Shown: piece by piece, positions 33,982 to 43,618 of the stretch
Numbering within the stretch: position 1 is the first letter of the stretch
Layout: the number at the start of each line of letters is the position of its first letter
From: Acidobacteriota bacterium
GTDB lineage: Bacteria > Acidobacteriota > Terriglobia > Bryobacterales > Bryobacteraceae
DNA: 64,000 bases
Assembly: GCA_016185425.1 (NCBI GenBank)
Contig: JACPNQ010000028.1
Location: 310,001-374,000, forward strand
Direction of reading: 5' to 3'
Notes under the pieces: model-generated
What the model saw: the letters and a program-made list of their open reading frames with translations, nothing else
What the model was told of the DNA's origin: nothing
Database searches by the model: none
Program-made: the position numbers and the translations under genes

Positions 33982-36900
33982 ATGAAGAAACTCAAGACGA
34001 TTGTTCTCACAATCCTAGCTGTGCCCCTATTACTGTCACAAACGTTTACCGGAACGATTTCCGGCGTCGTGACCGATCCAAATGCAGCAACCGTTCCGGG
34101 CGCGACAGTTCGCGCGCGGAATGAAGCGACTGGCGATACGCGCCAGGTCTCAACAGGCTCCGATGGCCTGTATGTTTTTTCCCAACTACCTCCCGGGAAC
34201 TACGAAGTCAGCGTGGAAAGCCGCGGATTTCGCAAGAGCGTCCAGACCGGCGCGGCATTGCGCGTAAACCAGACGCTGGAATTGAACTTTGCGATGCAGC
34301 TCGGCGAGGTGAGCCAGACGGTGGAAGTGGCGGCCGCGGTAACGCTGCTTGATACGCAGACGGCGAATCGAGCGGTGACACTCGACCAGCAGGCGATCCT
34401 GGATCTGCCGGTGAACGCGCGCAACCCATTTCAGCTTGTGCATGTGAATGCCGGTGTGATTGCTGTGCGCACGGGCATTTCGCAGGCGACGCAAGACCAG
34501 AATCACAATCGCTTTTCGATGAACGGCGGCCGCGGGCAGGCGGGGTTGACGTTGATCGACGGCGTGCCGGCGGCGGCGGTCGACTGGGGCGGCCTGATCG
34601 CCTCGCCTTCCGTTGATTCGGTGCAGGAGATGAACATTCAGCGCAATCAGTTCGACGCGCAGTTCGGCAAGTCGGACGGCGGCGCGGTGAACATGATTAC
34701 TAAGGGAGGATCGAACGCATTCCACGGCTCGGCGTACGATTTTCTGCGGAACAACAATCTGGACGCGAATTCGTGGGCGAACAACCGGTCGGGGATCAAG
34801 CGGCCGAGTTTCCAGAGGAACCAGTTCGGCGGAACTTTCTCCGGCCCGATTTGGAAAGAGAAAAGGCTGTTTTTCTTCACGGCCTATGAGGGCAGGCGAG
34901 AGGGCAATCCGGGCACGAATATCTCCAACGTGCCGACGGCGCTGCAGCGGGCGGGCGATTTTTCCGACACGCGAGGCGCCAATGGAGTTTTGTCGGTAAT
35001 CTACGACCCGTTCTCGACAGTGCCGAACCCGAACGGACCAGGTTTTGTAAGGACGCCGTACACCGGAAACCGGATTCCTTCCTCGATGTTCGATCCGGTG
35101 GCCGTGAAGGTAATGCAGTTGTTCCCACAGGCGAACGCGGCAGGCGATGCATTCACCAACACGCGAAACTTTGCGGCCGCCGGCAAGACCGTAACGACAA
35201 ACGACCGAATGGACCTGCGCATCGATTGGGCCCGGAACGAGAAGATGAGCATGTTCGGACGGTTCACAAAGGCATGGCAGGAGAACGTGGCGCCCAAGTT
35301 CTTTGGCAATGGCGCGGACACGAACTTCTCCGACGTGAACCCGCGGCACCAGATTGTAATCGGCACGACATTGACGCCTACGCCGACGTGGGTCATCAAC
35401 GTTCTGTTGGGGTCCGGCCGGTGGCGGGAGAACCAGGTTTCGCCGTCGCAGGGATTGAACGGCACCGCGCTGGGATTCTCTTCCGCGCTCGTAGGCCAAT
35501 GGCAGGCGCAGACTTATCCAGGGTTCTCTTTCCAAAACTACACGTCGCTGAACAACCGCCGCTGGTTGAACGTGCCGCGCGAGACGCATAACCTGCAGGC
35601 CAATATCACCAAGGAGCACGGGTCGCACAGCATCAAATTCGGTTGGATCACGGAGTTGGCGCGGCTGAACAACACCGATTTCAACACTCCCACCTTTTCC
35701 TTCACGCGGGGATTGACGTCCGGACCGGTCGCGGCGCAGACGTCATCCACCTCGGGCGATGCGCTCGCCTCGTTCCTATTGGGTGCGGGCGACAGCGGCA
35801 GCGCTCCCATTGCCGCGGCGACGGCGGTGACGGCGATGTACCACGGCGCTTATGTCCAGGACGATTGGCGCGTGAACCGGCGGCTGACGCTGCATCTTGG
35901 CTTGCGCTACGAGCTCCAGCAGGCGCGTACCGAACGTTATAACCGGCAGAACAACTTCGACTTTACGGTGACCAATCCGCTGTCTCAACAAACGGGATTG
36001 GCGCTGAAAGGCGGGCTAGTGTTCAATGACTCGAACAACCGGGGCGCGTGGCAGACCGATAAGATCAACTTCGCCCCGCGGTTCGGCCTGGCCTATAAGA
36101 TCACCGACAAGCTGGTGTTCCGCGGCGGGTATGGCATCTTCTATCCGCAGACGGGCGGTGGTACCCGCGACGGATTTGCGACGACGACGACATGGGTTTC
36201 GACTGTCGGCGGCGATGGCATCAATCCAAACCGGGCCGCGCTGCTGTCCAATCCGTTTCCGCAGGGAGTGTCGCAGCCGATCGGCGCATCGCGCGGGTTA
36301 CTGACGCAGACGGGCGATGCGGTGAATGCATTATCGGCTTATCATCCGCTGAGCTATGTCCAGAATTTCTCCGCGGACTTCCAGTACGAGATCAGTAAGG
36401 GTATGGTGTTGGAAGTAGGCTACACGGGATCGCAAGGGCGCAAATTGCTATTCGGTACGGGACAGCAGGCGAACCAGCTCGATCCGAAATACTTCAGCAT
36501 GGGAGCGGCGCTGGATGCGCAGGTGACAAACCCGTTCTTCGGTGTGATTCCGACCGGAGTGCTGAGCGGGAGAACGGTTCCGCAGCAACGCCTGTTGCGG
36601 CCATACCCGCAATTCACCGCGGTGAACCTGTCGGTGGATACGGCGGGCGCCAGCTCCGCCTTTAATGCCCTTGTGATCCGCTACAACTGGCAGATTCCCG
36701 GCGGCCTGAATCTGTTGACGACTTACCAATGGTCGAAAGCGATCGACAACGCCAGCGAGTGGCAGGGCTGGGAAGTGTCCGATACGCTGCGTAACTATTA
36801 CGACCTGAAGGTGGACCGTTCCATCAGCGCGCACGATCTGCCGCAGAGCTTCGTGAACGCGCTGGTTTATGAGCTGCCTGTAGGCAAGGGCCGGAAGTTC

Positions 36901-37389
36901 GGCTCTGGCATGCATCCGGTGGCGAATGCGATGGTTGGCGGTTGGCAGGTTTCGTCGATCATCCGATTCTCGAGCGGATTGCCGCTCGGCTTCACGGCCC
37001 CGAACGGGCTCAGCGCATACGGTGTACAGGTGCAGCGTCCGAACGTCGCCGATTTGAAAGTGGCGGCAGTTGACAGTCCCAAGCCCGACCTCTGGTTCAA
37101 CACGGCTGTGTTCACGCCGCCGGCCCCTTACACGATGGGCAATGCCCCGCGGTGGATACCGAACATTCGCTTCGGTCCCACCAATCATGCCGACCTGGCG
37201 ATCCTGAAGAACTTCCGGTTCTTCGAGACCTTCAAGGTCCAGTTCCGGGCGGAGATGTTCAACTTCACGAATACTCCGCAGTTCGGACGCGCCAACACAA
37301 CCTTAGGCGACGGCAGTTTCGGCAAGGTCTCCGGGACCACTAATATCGGCGCCAGAAACGTACAACTCGGCTTACGAGTCCAGTTTTAG
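33982..37389 (+). CDS. Oar-like TonB-dependent outer-membrane receptor
   Basis: An 1135-residue protein. A signal peptide (MKKLKTIVLTILAVPLLLSQ) is followed by a carboxypeptidase-regulatory domain (GTISGVVTDPNAATVPGA to about residue 105), then a plug (LPVNARNPFQLVHVNAGVI; TLIDGVPAAAVDWGG; VNMITKGGSNAFHGSAYDFL) and a long beta-barrel ending in GLRVQF with a terminal Phe. These large receptors are typical of Solibacter-type Acidobacteria and probably import a carbohydrate or polymer fragment, driven by TonB. A SusD partner is not present. A ribosome site of poly-G (gggggg) lies upstream. Confidence 0.9.
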   Translation: MKKLKTIVLTILAVPLLLSQTFTGTISGVVTDPNAATVPGATVRARNEATGDTRQVSTGSDGLYVFSQLPPGNYEVSVESRGFRKSVQTGAALRVNQTLELNFAMQLGEVSQTVEVAAAVTLLDTQTANRAVTLDQQAILDLPVNARNPFQLVHVNAGVIAVRTGISQATQDQNHNRFSMNGGRGQAGLTLIDGVPAAAVDWGGLIASPSVDSVQEMNIQRNQFDAQFGKSDGGAVNMITKGGSNAFHGSAYDFLRNNNLDANSWANNRSGIKRPSFQRNQFGGTFSGPIWKEKRLFFFTAYEGRREGNPGTNISNVPTALQRAGDFSDTRGANGVLSVIYDPFSTVPNPNGPGFVRTPYTGNRIPSSMFDPVAVKVMQLFPQANAAGDAFTNTRNFAAAGKTVTTNDRMDLRIDWARNEKMSMFGRFTKAWQENVAPKFFGNGADTNFSDVNPRHQIVIGTTLTPTPTWVINVLLGSGRWRENQVSPSQGLNGTALGFSSALVGQWQAQTYPGFSFQNYTSLNNRRWLNVPRETHNLQANITKEHGSHSIKFGWITELARLNNTDFNTPTFSFTRGLTSGPVAAQTSSTSGDALASFLLGAGDSGSAPIAAATAVTAMYHGAYVQDDWRVNRRLTLHLGLRYELQQARTERYNRQNNFDFTVTNPLSQQTGLALKGGLVFNDSNNRGAWQTDKINFAPRFGLAYKITDKLVFRGGYGIFYPQTGGGTRDGFATTTTWVSTVGGDGINPNRAALLSNPFPQGVSQPIGASRGLLTQTGDAVNALSAYHPLSYVQNFSADFQYEISKGMVLEVGYTGSQGRKLLFGTGQQANQLDPKYFSMGAALDAQVTNPFFGVIPTGVLSGRTVPQQRLLRPYPQFTAVNLSVDTAGASSAFNALVIRYNWQIPGGLNLLTTYQWSKAIDNASEWQGWEVSDTLRNYYDLKVDRSISAHDLPQSFVNALVYELPVGKGRKFGSGMHPVANAMVGGWQVSSIIRFSSGLPLGFTAPNGLSAYGVQVQRPNVADLKVAAVDSPKPDLWFNTAVFTPPAPYTMGNAPRWIPNIRFGPTNHADLAILKNFRFFETFKVQFRAEMFNFTNTPQFGRANTTLGDGSFGKVSGTTNIGARNVQLGLRVQF

Positions 37390-37412
37390 GTTTTCCGACT
37401 GTGTCCCCGGGC

Positions 37413-37449
37413 CGGCGGGTCTCCGAGGCGATCGCCTCGGAGCCCGCCG
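37413..37449. terminator. Long GC-rich hairpin between convergent genes
   Basis: An 18-base perfect palindrome (ccgaggcgatcgcctcgg, 37423-37440) is extended by further pairs on both sides, with a single bulged T at 37420, to a stem of about 18 bp. It lies between the receptor stop (37389) and the stop of the minus-strand gene (37452), so it can serve both. No clear T run follows. Confidence 0.65.
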
Positions 37450-37451
37450 AG

Positions 37452-38615
37452 TCAGTGTGGGATATGTTTTTTGAGAGCGGCGACGGCTTCTTCCAGCTCT
37501 TTGTTCCTTTTCCGTAATTCCGACAACTCGAGCGACGAATTCGACGCGGCGGCCGCAGTGGATTCGAGTTCGGAATTCCGCTTACGAAGCTGAGCAAGCT
37601 CGGCTGACGAAGCGGCGGCTTCTTCCAACTCCTTATTGCGCTTGCGAAGCTGGATGAGTTCCGGCGAGGGATCCGCCGGTGAGGCCGCTTGCGCCTGCTG
37701 GTTACGTGATCGGGACGGGGCGAACTGTTGCGTGGGCGGTGCGACGTTCGCTTGCGCCGTCCGGAACTGCTCGGCCGGTTGTGTGCGTGCGAACCCAATG
37801 TAGGTGGCGGCGCGCGAAACCATCTCGGAGTTGGCGTACTGGACATTCAGCGTGACGATCACGTCGCGTGACTGCGGCCGGAGCACGATGCGGCCTTTGG
37901 GGGTGTAGTTCGGCGCGAGATCGATCGTTTGTGCCTTGTCGCCTTCTTTGATCGTGATGGTGGCAGATTGGAGCGGCTCTGTGGAGCCGGTCTTCTCCTC
38001 CCAGGCGGCGATCAACTCACCGTTGCGTGACTGGAGGTCGAGAGCCAGGTTAGGCCCCGGATTCGTCAGCACAATGGGCCAGAACTGAATGGCGGCAGCG
38101 ATGGCGACGATGGCGAACGCGGACACAATCACGGCACGCCACGGAATGCGAAAGCGCGCGGCGCTGACGGGCGGTACATAGGGAAGTTCGGGAGGCGGAA
38201 GCGGAGGATCGTTGTTCAGAGAAATCGTTTCCGCGGCAGGCTCGCCGTTGCCTTCCTTCGTCCACGCCGTGGCTTGAGCGGCGGTGCCATTCGTGCCGTT
38301 GACGAGGAGGAAGAGGCCGCGGCCGTTCTGTTGGGTGTCGCGCCAAAGTTCCACTTCTTCGGGAAGGAGAGCGGGCGACTCCTGTGTTTGCAGACGGTAG
38401 AAGCCGGCAAGTTGCGGACCGGCGGCATCGGCGGCCTGGCGGAGAGCGTTCGGGGGTACGCGTTTGAATCCGGTGACATGTGTTACGCCGTTTTCCGAGG
38501 AGCCGAGGAGAATGCCAGCGGCTAGATCCTGGCGGGGCAGTGTGCGAAGCCGGTTCTGCACGTATGGATGAATGTCCACCGTGCGGCGGGAAGTATTTAC
38601 CTGTTTCAGACGCAT
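37452..38615 (-). CDS. Single-pass membrane protein with coiled-coil repeats
   Basis: About 387 residues from an ATG at 38615. Residues 1-140 look like a degenerate JAB/MPN-type fold (AAGILLGSSENGVTHVTGF; GPQLAGFYRLQTQESPALL; GRGLFLLVNG), but the metal-binding His-x-His motif is absent. One membrane helix lies near residue 165-190 (IVSAFAIVAIAAAIQFWP). The C-terminus has three copies of a short coiled-coil unit (IQLRKRNKELEEA, AQLRKRNSELEST and SELRKRNKELEEA). The gene is flanked by two TonB receptors in the opposite direction. No function is known; a membrane-anchored scaffold is an inference. Confidence 0.62.
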   Translation of the reverse strand: MRLKQVNTSRRTVDIHPYVQNRLRTLPRQDLAAGILLGSSENGVTHVTGFKRVPPNALRQAADAAGPQLAGFYRLQTQESPALLPEEVELWRDTQQNGRGLFLLVNGTNGTAAQATAWTKEGNGEPAAETISLNNDPPLPPPELPYVPPVSAARFRIPWRAVIVSAFAIVAIAAAIQFWPIVLTNPGPNLALDLQSRNGELIAAWEEKTGSTEPLQSATITIKEGDKAQTIDLAPNYTPKGRIVLRPQSRDVIVTLNVQYANSEMVSRAATYIGFARTQPAEQFRTAQANVAPPTQQFAPSRSRNQQAQAASPADPSPELIQLRKRNKELEEAAASSAELAQLRKRNSELESTAAAASNSSLELSELRKRNKELEEAVAALKKHIPH

Positions 38616-38699
38616 AAACAGCCCCTTCGTTTCAAACGTGCAACTGTATTGCCAATTGCCTGTCATGGAACAGAAGCCGGAAGTTGGATACGATGGGTC

Positions 38700-41669
38700 A
38701 TGAGCTATTGGGGCAGATTATTCTTAGCCGTTTCCATTAGTTCCATTGTGTTGGCGCAATCCGAAGTGGGAGGCGCATCGCTAAATGGAACCGTAACCGA
38801 CCCATCCGGCGCGGTGATTGCCGGTGCAAAGTTGACCGCGACGAACGCTGGAACCGGACTTTTGCGAACTGTAGAGACCTCCGATGCCGGGCTGTACAAT
38901 TTCGGCCGTCTTCCGGTGGGAACCTACAACGTAACTATTGAAGCCAAGGGATTTAAGACGGCACAACGCACTGGAATCGTGTTGAACATCGGCGCGGTGC
39001 TGACGTTTGATATGAAGCTGGAAGTGGGCGGCACACAGGAGACGGTCAGCGTTTCGGCGGAAGTCCCCGTGATCGAAACGGCGCGTTCGCAAACCTCGAC
39101 CGCGGTAGATGCGAAGGCGGTACGCGATCTGCCGATTAATGGCAGAAACTTCCTGGATTTCGTTACGTTGACGCCTGGCGTTACCCGGGATCCACGAGGC
39201 GGCGACCTGTCGTTCGGTGGCCAGAGAGGCACCTCGAACTCGCTGTTGGTGGATGGCGGGGACTCCAACAACGCCTTCTTCGGGCAATCCGCGGGACGCG
39301 CGGGAACGCGTAACCCTTACACTTTTTCCCAGGAGGCGGTACAAGAATTCCAGGTCAACACTTCCGGGTATGCCGCGGAGACCGGGCGAGCGGGTGCGGG
39401 CGTTGTGAACGTTGTGACAAAGAGCGGTACCAATGACTTCCACGGGAACCTGTACTGGTTCTTCCGCGATAAGGCTATGAATGCCAACACGTTCTTCAAC
39501 AACTCGCGCGGGATAGTGAAGCAGCCCTACCACTTCAACCAGTACGGCGCAAATCTGGGCGGGCCCGTGGTGCTACCGGGAGCGTTCAACGGCAAGAATA
39601 AGCTGTTCTTCTTCTACAACTACGAAGCGCAGAGGAACACACTGCCGAACCCGGTCTTCTACCCGATTGCCGTACCAAGCGACGCGGCTTCGCAACAGGC
39701 CGCCGCCGAACTGCGACAGTATCAGACGCCGTACACAACCGGGTTTGACAATACGATCCACACGGTGCGGATCGACTACAACATTTCGCAGACGCAGTTC
39801 TTCAACGTCCGGTACAACAACCACCGGTTCGATGGGAAGAATTTTGAGAACGCGGGCAACCAGTCTGCGTCGGAGCGGACGGGCAACAGCAGCAACTACA
39901 CTGATAACGTCGCGGTGCAGTATACGAAGACGATCGGCACATCCATGGTTTACGATGCACGGTTTATCTATCTGCGGGACGATGCTCCGGGCGCGGCGAA
40001 TAGCGATAAACCGGAAGCGCAGATCCGGCAGAGCGGCACCTTAATGATTGCAATTGGCCGCAACAGCTTCAGCCCGCGGTACACGAACATCAAGAAATAC
40101 AACACGATCCATGCGGTAAGCATGAACCGGGGGAAACACTCGTATAAGATGGGCGTCGACCTGAACTTCGAGCGCATCGCGAACTTCTTCCCGGGAAATT
40201 TCTCCGGGTCGTATACGTTTGACACGCTCGCCGACTGGGTAGCGAAGCGGGCATCAGCATACACGCAGGGATTCGCGGGAGCTGGAACAAACGGCGCGAC
40301 GACGTATCCGAATGCGAACGAAATTGCGTTTTTCGCGCAGGACTCGTGGCGCGTGACGGACCGGCTGACGTTGAACTACGGCGTGCGGTATGACCTGTTC
40401 AGCTATGAGCAGCCGCCGTTCTCGAATCCCGATCCTGACCTGGCGGCGTTGAAATTGAATACGGGCCGCATCAACAAAGACACGAACAATTGGGCTGGGC
40501 GCGCGGGGTTTGCCTATCGCCTTGGAAGCGGCGGCAAGCAGGTGATCCGCGGCGGCTATGGAATGTACTATGGGCGCACGGCGAGCATTCTGATCGGCAC
40601 ATCCCATTCGCAGAATGGCGTGCAGGTGCAGACGTACTCGCTGAGCCGCGCGAATGCGTCGCAGGCCGCGTTGATTCCGACGTACCCGGCCGTGCTGAGC
40701 GCGCCTCCGGGGCTTGCGCGGACACCCGATATCTATGTAGTGGCGCCCGATTACGTGCAGCCGCTGACGCACCAGCTCTCCTTCAATTACGAACTGCAAC
40801 TGGGCCGCGACTACGCGTTGACATTCGGGTACCTGGGCGTGCGCGGCATGCATTTGAGCCGGACACGCGACATTAATCACTTCCCATTGGCCGCGGAGAC
40901 GGCGCGGTTCGTGGATGGTTCGAACATCACGATCTACCGGCGTCCGAACGTCCGGCCGTACTCGCGTTTTGGCCGCATCAGTCTCTTCGACTCCGGCGGC
41001 GATTCGATTTATCACGGCGGGTTTGTGCAGGTGCAGAAGCGATTCGCGCAGAACTTCCAATTGCTGGCGAACTACACGTTCTCCAAGGTGATCGATACGC
41101 TGCCGGACCAGACCTCGGTGGTGCCTGGGAATGCGGGCGACGATGCCAAGGTGGCGTTCGATACGCTGCGGCCGAATGCCGATCGGGCTGTGGGTGACAC
41201 GAACATCCCGCACCGGTTTGTGGGTAGCGGCGTGTGGGACATCAACTACTTCAAGGGAACGAATCCGGTTGTAAAGTCGATTGCCGGCGGATGGCAGTTG
41301 TCGGCGATACTGAGTGCACAGTCGGGCCGCTGGCTGACGGCGCGGTCCAATGTCGACTTGAACAATGACGGGAACCGTTATAGTGACCGTTCGCCGGGAT
41401 TTGGACGGAACACTATTGAAGGGCCGGGGTTCGCGAGTCTAGACGTTCGCGTTTCAAAGGACATCTTCCTTTGGACCGAGCGCGTGAAGGTGCGGCTGAT
41501 CGGAGAGGCGTTCAACGCGCTGAACCGGGCAAACTTCAGCGCGATACAGCAAACGCCTTACAACTACAACGCAACGACGCGGGAGTTCACGGCGGTGTCC
41601 AACTTCAAGGCGCCCACCGCGACGTTCGATCCGCGCATTTTGCAGATCGCGGCCCGGTTTAGTTTCTAA
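38700..41669 (+). CDS. Oar-like TonB-dependent outer-membrane receptor
   Basis: About 989 residues, started at the ATG at 38700, which begins a signal peptide (MSYWGRLFLAVSISSIVLAQ). It has a carboxypeptidase-regulatory domain (ASLNGTVTDPSGAVIAGAK), a plug (DLPINGRNFLDFVTLTPGVT; NSLLVDGGDSNNAFFG; VNVVTKSGTNDFHGNLYWFF) and a barrel closing with QIAARFSF. Same architecture as the receptor at 33982. It ends 2 bp before the stop of the convergent transglutaminase-like gene. Confidence 0.9.
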   Translation: MSYWGRLFLAVSISSIVLAQSEVGGASLNGTVTDPSGAVIAGAKLTATNAGTGLLRTVETSDAGLYNFGRLPVGTYNVTIEAKGFKTAQRTGIVLNIGAVLTFDMKLEVGGTQETVSVSAEVPVIETARSQTSTAVDAKAVRDLPINGRNFLDFVTLTPGVTRDPRGGDLSFGGQRGTSNSLLVDGGDSNNAFFGQSAGRAGTRNPYTFSQEAVQEFQVNTSGYAAETGRAGAGVVNVVTKSGTNDFHGNLYWFFRDKAMNANTFFNNSRGIVKQPYHFNQYGANLGGPVVLPGAFNGKNKLFFFYNYEAQRNTLPNPVFYPIAVPSDAASQQAAAELRQYQTPYTTGFDNTIHTVRIDYNISQTQFFNVRYNNHRFDGKNFENAGNQSASERTGNSSNYTDNVAVQYTKTIGTSMVYDARFIYLRDDAPGAANSDKPEAQIRQSGTLMIAIGRNSFSPRYTNIKKYNTIHAVSMNRGKHSYKMGVDLNFERIANFFPGNFSGSYTFDTLADWVAKRASAYTQGFAGAGTNGATTYPNANEIAFFAQDSWRVTDRLTLNYGVRYDLFSYEQPPFSNPDPDLAALKLNTGRINKDTNNWAGRAGFAYRLGSGGKQVIRGGYGMYYGRTASILIGTSHSQNGVQVQTYSLSRANASQAALIPTYPAVLSAPPGLARTPDIYVVAPDYVQPLTHQLSFNYELQLGRDYALTFGYLGVRGMHLSRTRDINHFPLAAETARFVDGSNITIYRRPNVRPYSRFGRISLFDSGGDSIYHGGFVQVQKRFAQNFQLLANYTFSKVIDTLPDQTSVVPGNAGDDAKVAFDTLRPNADRAVGDTNIPHRFVGSGVWDINYFKGTNPVVKSIAGGWQLSAILSAQSGRWLTARSNVDLNNDGNRYSDRSPGFGRNTIEGPGFASLDVRVSKDIFLWTERVKVRLIGEAFNALNRANFSAIQQTPYNYNATTREFTAVSNFKAPTATFDPRILQIAARFSF

Positions 41670-41671
41670 GC

Positions 41672-43618
41672 CTATTTCTTCACGAGCACGGCGGCGGCGT
41701 TCGCGGCGCCGCCGACCTGCTCGAAAAAGGATCGGACCAGGGCGTATTCCGTGGCGGGAATGGTGGCGTCGAAGACTTCGAGATTCTGCTCCATTTCCAG
41801 ATTGTTTGTGGCGGCCTTCCACTTGGCGCGAAATTCGCCGAACTTGCTTTTGAGGTGGACCGGGTCCGGAAGCTCGTCGACCTGAAAGCCATCGGGAATC
41901 TGAATGGTGACGCGGTCCTGCTGCACCTGCGCTTCGAGCTTGACGGGCAATTTGCGCTGCATTACGGGCATGGCGTAAGTACCGCCGGAGAGCAGGGCTC
42001 CGGGTGCTACGACGAGCAAGCGATTCTGCATGAGTTTGCCGAGCTGAAGGGCAGTGAATTCCAGCGTGAGATCAAGATGGCCGGCGGTTGGATTGTCGGC
42101 GGGCTGGAGCGTTTTCAGGTTGAGGCCGCCGAGACGGCGGGTGAGAACACGTTCAAATCTTCTGCGCAGAGCGGGCTCGTCGCTGCGGCGGATGAGCGCC
42201 CGTAATCCGCTGGCGCTTTGACCGAAGTACTGGCGCCGCGACTTCGCGGTGACGCCGCCGTCGAGGCCCATGACAGCGGTTGTCTCCGAGACGGTACGGT
42301 TAGCGGCGGCGGGGACACGGGGGACGCGGATGAGATCACCCTTATCGCCGGCGATGACGAGGGCGTAACTTCCCTGCTCTTCGTCCGGCAGATCGCCGAC
42401 GGCCGTGTACGGATCCGTAGGATCGAAGAAGAGTAGACGTCCGAGTGCTGCGTGGGTTGTGAGTGTTGGCAGATCGATGCCGGCGGGCGCGCGGACGGCG
42501 AGGATCATGTGATTGAACTGCAATGTGGACGGCCACTCGGGACGGACGAAACCTCGCGCCCTGGAGAAAATGGAGACGAGATGGGAGTCGATGCCGGCCG
42601 CGGCGAGGAGCGCCTTCATCAGGTTGGCTTTGTCCTTGCAGTCGCCGTAGTTTTTGGTGAGAACATCGTCAGCCCTGTGCGGTGTATAGCCGCCGCCACG
42701 TGTGAGATTCATTTGGACGGAGATGTAGTTGGTCTGCTGCACGAAGGCCGCGACGGCGCGGACCTTATCGAGCGGTGTGGGTGCATTGGCGGTGAGTTGC
42801 GCCGCTTTCGCCTGGATGGCCGGAGTGGCCTGGGACTGCGAGTCGGAAAGTGCCGACATCCATGCGGAGACGGCGGCCCAATCTCGCAGCGGACGCAATC
42901 CGGCGCGGCCGTCGGAAGGGAAGTAGGTGATGGCCAGGCGAGGCGCTAGCTCATGCCATTCGGGACTGTATTCTTCGTCGTCAAACCAGGGCAGGTTGCG
43001 AAGCTCCCAGATATGAACGCCGCCGTTGTTGTTATATGCGCCGGTTTCCAGGCCGTTGATGATGTGGCCCTTCGCTTCCCAGCTGCCTGGAATATTGAGC
43101 GTGAAGCGGGAATGGAGCACCGGAAGATTCGTCTGGAAATTGTAGGTGTGTTGGGTGAAGAGGGTCTTCTCCTCCTCCACGATTTCGTAGGCAAAAATTC
43201 CGCCGGTCTGCCAGTCTTCGCCGGGCGTGATCGATTTGACGCGGGCTTCGTCATAGTCGTTGCCGGAGCCGGCTACCGTGTCGACGACACGATCCTTGCC
43301 GTAGCGCGTTTCTTTGCCGGCAGGAGAGATTACCCACGCGCGGATATCACGGATTCGACCACTTTTTACGTTATAAGCGCGCGAGGCAACGAGCGGCACG
43401 CGGCCCGTCGAAAGTTTGCGGATGACGGCTCGCTCCGTCATGACTCGCCGGCCTTCCGTATCCACGGAGAGCGTTTCCTCCTGGAACAGTACGACGGCAG
43501 GTGTCTTAGCGGGGTAGGCGGGGGCTTGTTTTGCCGCCGCCTCCTTTACCCAAGCCGGAAGTTCGTCGGCCGCAAACACACCGGCCCCAGCAAGGAGCAA
43601 CAGCGCGAAAGGTCTCAT
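41672..43618 (-). CDS. DUF3857 / transglutaminase-like protein with intact triad
   Basis: A 648-residue exported protein (signal MRPFALLLLAGAGVFA). The N-terminal half is DUF3857. A transglutaminase-like core follows: KNYGDCKDKANL gives C327, QFNHMILAV gives H370 and LFFDPTD gives D399, so the Cys-His-Asp triad is complete. The C-terminal 200 residues are beta-rich. Proteins of this type in Bacteroidota and Acidobacteria are secreted and their substrate is not known. Its ATG overlaps the stop of the paralogue at 43615. Confidence 0.85.
   Translation of the reverse strand: MRPFALLLLAGAGVFAADELPAWVKEAAAKQAPAYPAKTPAVVLFQEETLSVDTEGRRVMTERAVIRKLSTGRVPLVASRAYNVKSGRIRDIRAWVISPAGKETRYGKDRVVDTVAGSGNDYDEARVKSITPGEDWQTGGIFAYEIVEEEKTLFTQHTYNFQTNLPVLHSRFTLNIPGSWEAKGHIINGLETGAYNNNGGVHIWELRNLPWFDDEEYSPEWHELAPRLAITYFPSDGRAGLRPLRDWAAVSAWMSALSDSQSQATPAIQAKAAQLTANAPTPLDKVRAVAAFVQQTNYISVQMNLTRGGGYTPHRADDVLTKNYGDCKDKANLMKALLAAAGIDSHLVSIFSRARGFVRPEWPSTLQFNHMILAVRAPAGIDLPTLTTHAALGRLLFFDPTDPYTAVGDLPDEEQGSYALVIAGDKGDLIRVPRVPAAANRTVSETTAVMGLDGGVTAKSRRQYFGQSASGLRALIRRSDEPALRRRFERVLTRRLGGLNLKTLQPADNPTAGHLDLTLEFTALQLGKLMQNRLLVVAPGALLSGGTYAMPVMQRKLPVKLEAQVQQDRVTIQIPDGFQVDELPDPVHLKSKFGEFRAKWKAATNNLEMEQNLEVFDATIPATEYALVRSFFEQVGGAANAAAVLVKK

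Noticed and set aside
34186-35628. 480-codon minus-strand frame
   Set aside because: Antisense to the receptor at 33982, Arg-rich shadow without domain signals.
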